Assembly: GCA_017517805.1 (NCBI GenBank)
Contig: JAFWYD010000084.1
Location: 1 to 64,000 of the forward strand
Source: Akkermansia sp.
GTDB taxonomy: Bacteria > Verrucomicrobiota > Verrucomicrobiia > Verrucomicrobiales > Akkermansiaceae
Length of the DNA stretch: 64,000 bases
Reading direction: 5' to 3'
Positions 16,817 to 25,312 of the stretch are shown here, one piece after another. Numbering within the stretch: the stretch's first letter is position 1; the number at the start of each line of letters is the position of its first letter. The translations under genes were made by a program, and so were the position numbers. The notes beneath the pieces are model-generated. The model did not search any database. It saw only the letters and a list, made by a program, of their open reading frames with translations, and had not been told where the DNA came from.

Positions 16817-19678
16817 ATGTCCAAGACTCTTATCATCGCCGAGAAACCCAGCGTAGCCGCCGACCTGGCGCGTGTGCTGGGGAAGCAACTGGGTAAATTC
16901 AAGAAAGACGACTCTGGCCAGAGTTTCTCGAACGACACCCTGATTATCACCTCGGCAGTGGGTCACCTGGTGGAGCAGAAAAAGCCCCAGACGGAAGATG
17001 GCAAGAGTCTGCCCTGGAAGATGGAGTACCTGCCGGTGATGCCCGGCAACATGGAGCTGGAACCCATCGATAAATCTGCCGACCGCCTGAAGAAAGTGCT
17101 CAAGCTGGCGCGGAGCAAGGAAGTGACCACCATCGTGAATGCATGCGATGCCGGGCGCGAAGGTGAGCTGATTTTCCGCAACATCATCCGCTACGGCAAA
17201 ATCCGGAAACCCATCCGCCGTCTCTGGATGCAGAGCATGACGGACGACTCGATTCTGGAAGCCTGGAATGAGCTCAAGAGCGATGAGGAGATGCTGAATC
17301 TGGCAGATGCCGCCGTCTGCCGCAGCGAATCAGACTGGCTGGTGGGGCTCAACAGCACACGAGCCCTTACCGCCCTGCAAAGCGGCGTAGGCGGGTTCAA
17401 CGTGACCCCGACCGGACGCGTGCAGACCCCCACACTCGCCCTGCTGGCCGCCCGCCAGAAAGATATCCTGGCCTTCACGCCTGAAACCTACCACGAGGTA
17501 CACGCCACCTTTACCGCCCAGGGAGGGAGCTACGAGGGTCGCTGGTTCGACCCCACCTGGAAGAAGAACGACAAAGCCCCCCAGAGAACCAAGGAGCGAC
17601 TCTGGGATGCTGCTACAGCCGCCGCGATTGCCGCACGCTGCCAGGGGCGACCCGGCAGCGTGAAAGAGACGCGCAAGCCGGTATCCATGCCGGCCCCGCT
17701 GCTCTTTGACCTCACCTCGCTGCAGAAGGAAGCCAGCAACCGCTTCGGTTTCTCAGCCCGCCGCACGCTGCAGATTGCGCAGGAATGCTACGAAAAGCAC
17801 AAAGTGCTCACCTACCCGCGAACCGACTCCAAATTCCTGCCGAACGACTACCTGAAAGTCGCCACGCGCACGGTGGGAGCCATTGCCGAGCACCTGCCGG
17901 AGTTTGCCCCCTTCGCCAACAGCATCCTGGAGCAGCGCAGCATACACCCCAACAAACGCGTGTTCGACAGCTCCAAGGTCAGCGACCACTTTGCCATCAT
18001 CCCCACCGGCAAATTCGCCAACCTGACTGGCGATGCTGCCCGCATCTTCACCCTCGTGGTGCAGCGTTTCCTGGGTGTCTTCATGCCCAATGCCGAATAC
18101 GAGGACACCGAGCGCACCACCACTGTCACCAGCCCCGGGGCCGCAGACCATTTCTACACCCATGGGCGCGTGATGCTCACCCCGGGCTGGCGCGCACTCT
18201 ATGGCCCGGATAAACGCAAGAAGGACGAACTGAGCCCGGTGAAGGCAGGTGAAGAAGTCACCGCCACGCAGGTGGAAGCAAAAGCCGAGCAGACCAAGGC
18301 ACCGGCAGCCTATACTGAAGCCACCCTGCTCACCGCCATGGAAACAGCCGGCAAGCTGGTGGAAGACGAAGACCTGGCAGATGCCATGAAGGAACGTGGG
18401 CTCGGTACCCCCGCCACGCGAGCCGCCATCATCGAAGGTCTCATCACCCAGGAATACATTGCCCGCGAAGGCAAAGAACTCATCGCCACGCGCCGCGGCA
18501 TGGACCTCATCGACCTGCTGGGCAAAATCGGTCTGAGCACCCTCTCCAGCCCGGAGCTCACCGGCGAGTGGGAATACCGGCTCAAGCAGATGGAAAGCGG
18601 GCATCTGGACCGCAGCACCTTCATGAAGGATATCCGCACCTACACTACGGATATTGTGGAAGCGGTGCGCGATTACATGCAGAATGGTAAAAATCCGGAT
18701 CTGGAGCTCACCTGCCCCGCCTGCGGAGCAAAGAAGCTCAGCAGCCGGGTAGATGCCATCTCCTGCGATGGCTGCAAATTCCGTCTCCGCCGCGTGCATG
18801 CCGGGCTCACCCTCAGCGATGAGCAGCTCAGCGAATTAATCAGCAAGGGCGAGCTCCCGGTCATGGATGGCTTCCGCTCCAAGTTCGGCAAACCCTTCAA
18901 GGCAGGCTTGCGCCTGGTGGCCCCCCAGACAGCCCGCAGCACCTGGAAAGCCGAGTTCTACTTCGACTCTGAGCGCAGCGAAACCAAGCAGGAAGAATCA
19001 CCGGCCAAGACACTTGGCACCATTCTGGTCAAGGATCAGGGTGAGCTCGAGTTGCAGGCCAATGATAAGCAATGGAGCATCCCGGAATTCACCCAGACGG
19101 GAGGCCGCAAGGGCTTCACCATGTCCCGCAGCATCCTGGGCCGCGCCATCACAGAAGAAGAACTGCGCCAGGTTCTTGCCCAGGGCAAGAGCGAGCTGCT
19201 CACCGGCTTCATTTCCCAGCGCACCAACCGCAGCTTCGATGCCTTCCTGGTGCTTGATGAAAAGAAGGGAAACGTGGGCTTTGAATTCCCGCCCCGCGAA
19301 GCCCGCCAGAAAGGCAGCAAAGACAAAGCCGATAAGAAGTTTACCGCCGCAGCGGCCTCTGCCGAAGATCTGAGCAAAGGCACCAGCCACGGCAGCATCA
19401 AGGTCAAGTCCAAGGGTGAATACGAACTTGTGGAAACCGAAAGTGCCTGGCATGTCAGCGGTCTGACCTACGGCAAAAACCGCAAGCCTATGATGATTCC
19501 GCGCGTCATGTGCGATATTGCGCTGGATGCCGCCACCGTCATCCAGCTGCTCACCAAGGGGAAGACCGAACTCATCAAAGACTTCACCAGTCACAAGAGC
19601 GGCAAGAAGTTCGATGCCTATCTCGTATTCAACGCCTCCACCGGCCGCGTGTCCTACGAATTCCCTCCCCGCAAATAA
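16817..19678 (+). CDS. topB: DNA topoisomerase III with extended C-terminal repeats
   Basis: A 953-residue type IA topoisomerase that passes single strands and resolves replication or recombination intermediates. The Toprim domain starts the protein (TLIIAEKPSVAADLA, acidic cluster ACDAGREGELI), and the catalytic Tyr is Y333 in VLTYPRTDSKFLP. After the cleavage core (to about residue 610) come a C4 zinc element (CPAC...CDGC, about 635-655) and three topoisomerase-C-terminal repeats, each built on an LxxGK(S/T)EL...SGKxFDAxLV pattern. It is longer than E. coli TopB (about 650) because of these repeats, which occur in many Bacteroidota and Verrucomicrobia enzymes. No conjugative genes are near, so it is probably the housekeeping copy. 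Confidence 0.95.
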   Translation: MSKTLIIAEKPSVAADLARVLGKQLGKFKKDDSGQSFSNDTLIITSAVGHLVEQKKPQTEDGKSLPWKMEYLPVMPGNMELEPIDKSADRLKKVLKLARSKEVTTIVNACDAGREGELIFRNIIRYGKIRKPIRRLWMQSMTDDSILEAWNELKSDEEMLNLADAAVCRSESDWLVGLNSTRALTALQSGVGGFNVTPTGRVQTPTLALLAARQKDILAFTPETYHEVHATFTAQGGSYEGRWFDPTWKKNDKAPQRTKERLWDAATAAAIAARCQGRPGSVKETRKPVSMPAPLLFDLTSLQKEASNRFGFSARRTLQIAQECYEKHKVLTYPRTDSKFLPNDYLKVATRTVGAIAEHLPEFAPFANSILEQRSIHPNKRVFDSSKVSDHFAIIPTGKFANLTGDAARIFTLVVQRFLGVFMPNAEYEDTERTTTVTSPGAADHFYTHGRVMLTPGWRALYGPDKRKKDELSPVKAGEEVTATQVEAKAEQTKAPAAYTEATLLTAMETAGKLVEDEDLADAMKERGLGTPATRAAIIEGLITQEYIAREGKELIATRRGMDLIDLLGKIGLSTLSSPELTGEWEYRLKQMESGHLDRSTFMKDIRTYTTDIVEAVRDYMQNGKNPDLELTCPACGAKKLSSRVDAISCDGCKFRLRRVHAGLTLSDEQLSELISKGELPVMDGFRSKFGKPFKAGLRLVAPQTARSTWKAEFYFDSERSETKQEESPAKTLGTILVKDQGELELQANDKQWSIPEFTQTGGRKGFTMSRSILGRAITEEELRQVLAQGKSELLTGFISQRTNRSFDAFLVLDEKKGNVGFEFPPREARQKGSKDKADKKFTAAAASAEDLSKGTSHGSIKVKSKGEYELVETESAWHVSGLTYGKNRKPMMIPRVMCDIALDAATVIQLLTKGKTELIKDFTSHKSGKKFDAYLVFNASTGRVSYEFPPRK

Positions 19679-19699
19679 ACCACCAGCAGTCCTCCCCGC

Positions 19700-20692
19700 A
19701 TGGGTATCATCCGGAAAATACTCAGCCATTTTGATGTATTCACCACGGGGATACTCACCAGCCTGCTGTTAGGCATCGTCATCCCCTGCCAGGGGAGTGG
19801 AGCAGTCTTTTTCGACTGGCTCACAAACGCTGCCATTGTGCTTCTCTTCTTCCTGTACGGGGTGAAACTCTCCCGCAAATCAGTCGTGGAAGGTCTGCTC
19901 AACTGGCGGCTGCAAAGCATGGTCTTTGCCTTTACCTTCGTCTTTTTCCCAATCGTCATCCCCCTGCTCCGCCCGGTGCTGGAGCCCATGGTCGGGGCCT
20001 CCCTCTTCATGGGGCTGGTCTACGTAGCCTGCCTTCCTTCCACCGTGCAAAGCAGCATCGCCTTCACCTCCGTCGCGGGGGGAAATGTCCCGGCTGCGGT
20101 CTGCTCAGCCTCTGTCTCCAGCCTGCTGGGGGTATTTCTCACGCCCTTCCTGGTGAGCCTGCTCTTCTCTACCAGCGGAACCGGTGCACAGGTCGGGCTG
20201 GATACCGTGCTGAAAATCTGCTACCAGATTCTGCTCCCCTTCATAGCAGGCCAGCTCAGCCAGCCCTTGTTGCGGAAATGGGTGCTGGGCCACAAAACCC
20301 TTATCGGCTGGAACGATAAAACAACCATCTGGCTGGTCGTCTACACCGCGTTTTCCAATGCTACCAGCGGCGGCTACTGGTCGCAGCTCGAAGCTACCCG
20401 GCTTGGTGGCCTGGTCGTTGCCTGTCTGTTGATACTCTGCCTCACCTTCGCCGCCACGTGGTACAGCAGCAAACTGCTGGGATTCAAGCGGGAAGACTGC
20501 ATCACCATCGTCTTTTGCGGCTCCAAGAAGAGTCTGGCTGTGGGTGCTCCCATGATGCTGGCCATCTTCGGCACGCTGGACAACAACCTCCTGCTGCCGC
20601 TCATGGTGTTCCACCAGGTGCAGCTCATGCTTTGCGCGCACCTTGCCCGGCTCTGGCAGCGAGGCTCCGCCGCCGATACGGGAGGATACTGA
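19700..20692 (+). CDS. Bile acid:sodium symporter-family transporter (YfeH-like)
   Basis: The 330-residue, about ten-span membrane protein belongs to the SBF-like branch of the BASS superfamily. Typical parts are AAIVLLFFLYGVKLSRKSVVEGL near residue 50, ACLPSTVQSSIAFTSVAGGNVPAAVC near 115-140 and FCGSKKSLAVGAPMM near 275, the two crossover motifs that form the sodium and substrate site. The substrate is unknown; YfeH-type members are not established bile-acid transporters. It starts 21 bases after topB and is probably transcribed with it, with no terminator between them. Confidence 0.88.
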   Translation: MGIIRKILSHFDVFTTGILTSLLLGIVIPCQGSGAVFFDWLTNAAIVLLFFLYGVKLSRKSVVEGLLNWRLQSMVFAFTFVFFPIVIPLLRPVLEPMVGASLFMGLVYVACLPSTVQSSIAFTSVAGGNVPAAVCSASVSSLLGVFLTPFLVSLLFSTSGTGAQVGLDTVLKICYQILLPFIAGQLSQPLLRKWVLGHKTLIGWNDKTTIWLVVYTAFSNATSGGYWSQLEATRLGGLVVACLLILCLTFAATWYSSKLLGFKREDCITIVFCGSKKSLAVGAPMMLAIFGTLDNNLLLPLMVFHQVQLMLCAHLARLWQRGSAADTGGY

Positions 20693-20721
20693 TTGACTTT
20701 TAGCCATCTCCTCGCTATACT
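20693..20721 (+). promoter_or_regulatory. Promoter of the YwaF-like gene
   Basis: TTGACT - 17 bp - TATACT, with the -10 ending 13 bp before ATG 20734. It overlaps the last codon of the transporter gene. Confidence 0.55.
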
Positions 20722-20733
20722 CTGCACCTGATT

Positions 20734-21459
20734 ATGGAGACAACGGAAGCAATCGTGCGCTGGTCAGCGAGCCATTGGGGGGCCGTGACTGCCACCGCAA
20801 TAGTCACGCTCGGAATCATCGGGGGATGCATCCGGCAACCGCTTGAACAGAGGCAGAAAGTATGCCGCATGCTGGCAGTTGCGGTTTTCCTTATCTACCT
20901 GGCCGACACCGGCTTCATCCTGGTCACGCAGCACCACGGCAGCTGGGAGCAGAACCTGCCCTTCCATTTCTGCAGCATGATGCTGCTGGTTGCAAGCTTT
21001 GCGCTATGGACCCGCAAGCGTGCAGCCTGCTGGCTGCTGTACTTCGGGGCGCTGACCGCCTGCCTGCAGGGCCTCATCACCCCGGCGCTGGAGGCAGATT
21101 TTCCGACGCTGCGCTACTTCCTCTTTTTCAGCGTGCATGGAATCCTCGTGCCGGCAGCCCTGGCGGTACCCCTGCTGCTGGGGATGCGGGCCACGGTGCG
21201 CGATGTATGGGTGAGTCAACTGCTCATGAATGGTTACCTGCTGTGCATTCACCCGGTGAACCTGCTGCTGGGCACCACCAACTACGGATTCACCATGGAA
21301 AGCCCGGTACCGGGCTGTATTCTGGACTACCTGGGGCCAGCCCCTTGGTACTACCTGTTCCTGCAAATACCAGCCTTCCTGCTCTTCAGCCTGTTGCGAC
21401 TGCCTGTGCGGCAAAAGAAACAGGACTGTCTCCCACACCCAGAGACAGTCCTGCTGTAA
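20734..21459 (+). CDS. YwaF/TIGR02206-family integral membrane protein
   Basis: This 241-residue protein has about seven membrane spans. The conserved pieces NLPFHFCSMMLLVASFAL, INPVNLLLGTTNYGF (here LCIHPVNLLLGTTNY) and DYLGPAPWYYLFLQ are those of the TIGR02206/YwaF family of unknown function. It has its own promoter. The last 30 bases of coding sequence fold into the hairpin that ends the convergent ankyrin-protein operon, so the C-terminal residues (KKQDCLPHPETVLL) are constrained at DNA level too. Confidence 0.82.
   Translation: METTEAIVRWSASHWGAVTATAIVTLGIIGGCIRQPLEQRQKVCRMLAVAVFLIYLADTGFILVTQHHGSWEQNLPFHFCSMMLLVASFALWTRKRAACWLLYFGALTACLQGLITPALEADFPTLRYFLFFSVHGILVPAALAVPLLLGMRATVRDVWVSQLLMNGYLLCIHPVNLLLGTTNYGFTMESPVPGCILDYLGPAPWYYLFLQIPAFLLFSLLRLPVRQKKQDCLPHPETVLL
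21421..21451 (-). terminator. Terminator of the ffh-argD operon, lying inside the convergent gene
   Basis: CAGGACTGTCTC pairs with GAGACAGTCCTG around an 8-base loop. On the minus strand it is followed by TTTCTTTTG. It lies within the coding end of the YwaF-like gene and can also act for that gene on the plus strand. Confidence 0.75.
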
Positions 21460-21474
21460 ATACTTACTGAGGAA

Positions 21475-22071
21475 TCAGGATGCCAGCAACCTGAGGATTG
21501 TCTCCTGGGTTGCATCATCCTGCACCTCGCGGGCATGACTGGCAGCATCCCGGCCCTCTGCATCGCGCAACGATGCATCAGCACCGGCCGCAAGCAACTG
21601 CTGCACCAGCTTTTCAAACCCGGACCAGGAGGCAATCATGAGCGGCGAAACTCCGGATTTGCTGCAAGCATTGATTGCGGCACCCTGCTCCAGCAGGTAC
21701 GACACAACCGCCGGTTGATTGTGACGCACGGCAAAATGCAGCGCCGTCTCCCCCTCCTGATTCACAGCCGCCACCTGGGCATTGTGCATGAGCAGCGTCT
21801 TCACCACCTCGAGATGACCTTCCCCGGCAGCCGTCATCAACGCCGTTGTACCATCGGCCGCAGCGGCTTCCACGCAGGCACCCTGCTCGACCATGCGCTG
21901 CACCGCCAGCGCATCGCCAGCTTCTGACCATGCCGCCAGCTGTGCCGTTTCCTCCGGAGCCAGTTCTGCCTGGGTCGGGATGTATGGGGCCACCGCCACG
22001 GCAGCAATCACCCCGGCAGCCCCCAGCAGGCCACCCAGAATCGGGATATAGCGCATCTTATTCATCGTCAT
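21475..22071 (-). CDS. Membrane-anchored ankyrin-repeat protein
   Basis: The 198-residue protein has an N-terminal membrane anchor (YIPILGGLLGAAGVIAAVAVAPYI) and then about four ankyrin repeats: DGTTALMTAAGEGHLEVVKTLLMHNAQV, EGETALHFAVRHNQPAVVSYLLEQGAAI and SGVSPLMIASWSGFEKLVQQLLAAGADA are the clearest. The repeats should face the periplasm and bind a protein partner. Its ATG overlaps the argD stop as TGATG, so it is co-translated with an arginine-biosynthesis gene; no functional link is evident. Confidence 0.85.
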   Translation of the reverse strand: MTMNKMRYIPILGGLLGAAGVIAAVAVAPYIPTQAELAPEETAQLAAWSEAGDALAVQRMVEQGACVEAAAADGTTALMTAAGEGHLEVVKTLLMHNAQVAAVNQEGETALHFAVRHNQPAVVSYLLEQGAAINACSKSGVSPLMIASWSGFEKLVQQLLAAGADASLRDAEGRDAASHAREVQDDATQETILRLLAS

Positions 22072-23306
22072 CAAAGAGAGCTAAGGACTTCACGCAGGAT
22101 TTCCAGACCTTCGGCCAGCACATCATCCGGCACATTCAGGGCAGGAATCAGGCGCAGCGTATCCGGCCCAGCGGGGCATGCCAGCAAACCAGCCTCGCGG
22201 CAAAGCGAGTTCACATAACCGGCAGGAGTCTGCCCGGCAGGCACCTCGAAACACCCAGGGCGAAGCCCCACACCACGCAACAGCCCAAGACCACGCACCG
22301 TTTCCACACAAGGCAGATTCCAGCCTTCAACAGTATTTTTTACCAACTCACCCAGGCGAGCCGCGCGCTCCACAAGGCCTTGCTCCAGCACCTCAGTCAC
22401 CACAGCCAGGGAGGTGGCACAGGCAAGCGGGGTGCCGCCAAAGGTGGAGCCGTGCGACCCAGGGCTCATGATGGAAGACAACGGGGTACCTTCCGCATCA
22501 ATCGCGCGGTTGCTCACCCAGAAGCATCCCATGGGGAAGCCACCGCCAATACCCTTGGCGCAGGATACGAGGTCGGGTTCAATCTCGGGGCAGATGGCCT
22601 TCCAGCCCATGGTTGCACCGCAGCGGCCCACGCCGCACTGCACCTCATCAATCATGAGCATGAGGTCATGCTTCCGGCAAAGCTCTGCCACACCTCGCAG
22701 GAACTGGGGCGTAGCAGGATTCACCCCGCCTTCGCCCTGAACCGCTTCGAGCATGATACCGCAGGTCACCGGGGAAATGGCCGCACTCAAAGCCTCCAGG
22801 TCATTGAAATCCACATATTTGAAGCCAGTGAGCAGCGGGTCGAACTCCACCTGAACCTTGCTCTGCCCGGTAGCAGCCAGCGTACCCAGCGTGCGGCCAT
22901 GGAAACTCTTATTGAAGGTAATCACCTCATAGCGGGGCGACCCATCTGCCGCAGGGCGACGGTGGCCGAAACGGCGGGCGGTCTTAATCATGCCTTCATT
23001 ACCCTCGGCACCGGAATTGCAGAAAAACACACGGCCGGGGATACCAATCAACTTCTCCACCACCACCTCGGCCAGAGCCGCCTGGCCGGGAATACCATAA
23101 AGATTGGAACAATGCATCAGCGTCTGGGCCTGCTCGGTGAGCGCCTTCACCACCACCGGGTTGCAATGCCCCAGCGAACAGGTGGCAATGCCGGCGCAGA
23201 AATCGATATAACGGCGCCCCTCTGTATCGTACAAATATGAGCCCTCACCCCGCGCGGCATCAAATGGTGCGCGTCCATACGTCGGCAATACATACTGTTC
23301 GTTCAT
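22071..23306 (-). CDS. argD: Acetylornithine aminotransferase
   Basis: The 411-residue class III PLP transaminase of arginine biosynthesis turns N-acetylglutamate semialdehyde into N-acetylornithine, and often also serves lysine synthesis as succinyl-DAP transaminase. Typical motifs are FCAGIATCSLGHCNP, FCNSGAEGNEGMIKTAR (PLP phosphate), SFHGRTLGTLAATGQ, LMIDEVQCGVGRCG and the PLP Lys in SCAKGIGGGFPMG. MNEQYVLPTYGR is taken as start; an ATG three codons upstream (23315) is possible. It is the fourth gene of an ffh-led operon and the only arginine gene in the window. Confidence 0.92.
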   Translation of the reverse strand: MNEQYVLPTYGRAPFDAARGEGSYLYDTEGRRYIDFCAGIATCSLGHCNPVVVKALTEQAQTLMHCSNLYGIPGQAALAEVVVEKLIGIPGRVFFCNSGAEGNEGMIKTARRFGHRRPAADGSPRYEVITFNKSFHGRTLGTLAATGQSKVQVEFDPLLTGFKYVDFNDLEALSAAISPVTCGIMLEAVQGEGGVNPATPQFLRGVAELCRKHDLMLMIDEVQCGVGRCGATMGWKAICPEIEPDLVSCAKGIGGGFPMGCFWVSNRAIDAEGTPLSSIMSPGSHGSTFGGTPLACATSLAVVTEVLEQGLVERAARLGELVKNTVEGWNLPCVETVRGLGLLRGVGLRPGCFEVPAGQTPAGYVNSLCREAGLLACPAGPDTLRLIPALNVPDDVLAEGLEILREVLSSL

Positions 23307-23334
23307 AACGAACATCAATCTACACCCGCTTCAG

Positions 23335-23784
23335 CTATTTGTCAATCATTTCCCATTGCAATAAGCGCAGCTTGAGCTCTGCCCCGGCAGCATACATCCC
23401 CGCACCACCTGCGACTGGCAGTACCCGGTGGCAGGGAATCAGCAGCAGAAGCGGATTCCGGGCAAGAGCTGAGCCAACAGCCCGGCCAGCCCGTGGAGCC
23501 CCCACCGCAGCCGCCAGCGCGCCATAGGTACAGGTACAGCCGCGCGGGATGCAGCAGCAGCCTCGCCAGACCCTCTGCTGGAAATCAGTTCCACCTGGAG
23601 ACAGGGGCGGCAGAGCCGCATCTTTCCCGGAGAAATAGGCATCAAGCCAACGGAATGCCGGGATAAACAAAGATTCCGGTCCTCGTCTTTCCGCTATCCC
23701 AAATGAAAGAGAGACCAGGGCCAGCCCGTTGCTTTCCAGCGAAATCGGACCAAATGGAGACTCATACGGCGCAGAATAAATCAC
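23335..23784 (-). CDS. ogt: Methylated-DNA-protein cysteine methyltransferase
   Basis: A 149-residue suicide repair protein that moves methyl groups from O6-methylguanine to its own cysteine. The active-site PCHRV lies in LLLLIPCHRVLPVAGG. The preceding TYGALAAAVGAPRAGRAVGSALARNP contains the DNA-binding helix and arginine finger. It starts with GTG, overlapping the TIGR03790 gene stop (GTGA). A CCC cluster (RGCCCIPRGC) before the recognition helix is odd. Confidence 0.9.
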   Translation of the reverse strand: MIYSAPYESPFGPISLESNGLALVSLSFGIAERRGPESLFIPAFRWLDAYFSGKDAALPPLSPGGTDFQQRVWRGCCCIPRGCTCTYGALAAAVGAPRAGRAVGSALARNPLLLLIPCHRVLPVAGGAGMYAAGAELKLRLLQWEMIDK

Positions 23785-25301
23785 TTCTTCGCAGGTTCCG
23801 GCTTGGGTTTGGGCGCAGGGCGGAGCTCCGGCATGAATGCCTCAGCCGTTTTCTGCACCGCCGGGCGGAAGGGAGACTGAGGAGTCTGCTCCAGCAAGTG
23901 CTGCATCAACTGCCGCCCGTAGCGCTCATCCTTGCTGACAAAAGCGAGAGTGGCCTGCATCAGCGCAGCCCGCACCCGGTTACGCTCACTCTGGGCGCGC
24001 CGGGCCACCTGCCCGAAACACTCAATCGCGGCATTGAAATCCTTCAACTCAGCCAGATGCCACCCCAGAATTTCCATGAGTTGTCCCCCCTCTGGTCTGG
24101 CGAGCCGCTGCTGCACCGCCTGCATAATACCCTTGCGATTGCCACCAGCCGCAGCTACCAGCTTGCGCCACTCCGCATGCGCATTTCCCGCCGGGCCAGC
24201 CTGGTGCTTCACCGCCGCGAACGGCCGATAAAGAGGATCCCCCAGCACCACACCCTGCCAGGAAATCCAGGGAGTGGCCATCAGCGCAGCTTCAGCCACG
24301 GTGTAGCCTTTCAGCAGACGGTCGTAGAAGATATCCGGGCGTATCGTCCCACCCAGGGTTGGTTCATAGACATTTCCTGCCGTCACCGATGCACCGCGCT
24401 GCAGCAAAGCGCCCACCCAGGTGTTGGGCGATTTTACGGAAGTGCCGCTGAACGAATGCAAGTGATAGGCAATAGCCCCCGGTGCAAATTGAAAATCTGC
24501 ATGTGATTTCGGATGAAACGGCCCGTATGCCGGATTGGTGTACCAGCCGAGATAGACACTCGTATCCAGCATCAGCGGGTATGCAGGAGCAAGCAATTTC
24601 CTGGACTCCTCATGAAACAGCGCCTGACCGTGCTCACGAGCCAGCCTGGCAGCATCGGTAAACCACTTGTCCCCCTGGGCATACGGCCCACCCTGGTCGA
24701 CCACGGCCCAGCCCCACAACCCGCGCTTCTCCACCGCCACCGGATGATTGATCATGCGGCGGATGGACGCATCATCCGGAGCATCGATGCGGCAGACGGC
24801 CAGCACAGGCGGTTTTGCGTGCTCCACCTTGCCGGACTTGTTGAAATACGGGTTATTCAACGGGCCGCGGAGTTCGTACTTTGCCCCCAGCAGCATAAGC
24901 TCGGAATCAACCGAGGCACAATTCTGCGTTACATGGGTCGGCTTCTTGCCAGGCTCCGCATCTTCCTTGACACGCAGCGGAAGATCCGGCATGAGCAGCA
25001 GCGCCCGCACTGGTCTGATTCCCGAGGCTGGCTGAGCAGGCAGGCTCCATCCTTTCTGCTGCAACTGTTGCAGCAAAGCATAGCGCAGTTTAGTATCAAA
25101 ATCCTGCCGGGAGATAGTCTCGCCCTTCAATCCACTCAGGCCGACGCAGTTAGCATAAGGCACCGAGCGTTTGTTGCAATATGCCCGCGCACACTGCTCA
25201 CTACGGGTGGAGGCGGCATTGTACACCACGACCACCTGCTCCGGCAGCAACGCCATGGCTACCGAGCAGCCCAGAATTGCAGTCAGAAGGCAGCGGAACA
25301 T
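23781..25301 (-). CDS. TIGR03790-family secreted protein with C-terminal TPR
   Basis: A 506-residue protein with a signal peptide (MFRCLLTAILGCSVAMA). The body follows the TIGR03790 pattern: VVVVYNAASTRSEQCARAYCNKRSVPYANCVGLS at the start, then ALLLMPDLPLRVK, VCRIDAPDDASIRRMI, and GASVTAGNVYEPTLG / GYTVAEAALMATPWISWQGVVLGDPLYRPF at 340-390. The last 100 residues look like TPR helices and end in a Pro/Lys tail. The family is common in Verrucomicrobia and Planctomycetes and has no proven function; the fold is caspase or gingipain-like in some predictions, but no catalytic dyad is claimed. It follows ffh by 11 bases. Confidence 0.8.
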   Translation of the reverse strand: MFRCLLTAILGCSVAMALLPEQVVVVYNAASTRSEQCARAYCNKRSVPYANCVGLSGLKGETISRQDFDTKLRYALLQQLQQKGWSLPAQPASGIRPVRALLLMPDLPLRVKEDAEPGKKPTHVTQNCASVDSELMLLGAKYELRGPLNNPYFNKSGKVEHAKPPVLAVCRIDAPDDASIRRMINHPVAVEKRGLWGWAVVDQGGPYAQGDKWFTDAARLAREHGQALFHEESRKLLAPAYPLMLDTSVYLGWYTNPAYGPFHPKSHADFQFAPGAIAYHLHSFSGTSVKSPNTWVGALLQRGASVTAGNVYEPTLGGTIRPDIFYDRLLKGYTVAEAALMATPWISWQGVVLGDPLYRPFAAVKHQAGPAGNAHAEWRKLVAAAGGNRKGIMQAVQQRLARPEGGQLMEILGWHLAELKDFNAAIECFGQVARRAQSERNRVRAALMQATLAFVSKDERYGRQLMQHLLEQTPQSPFRPAVQKTAEAFMPELRPAPKPKPEPAKK

Positions 25302-25312
25302 AGTTTTTCAGA

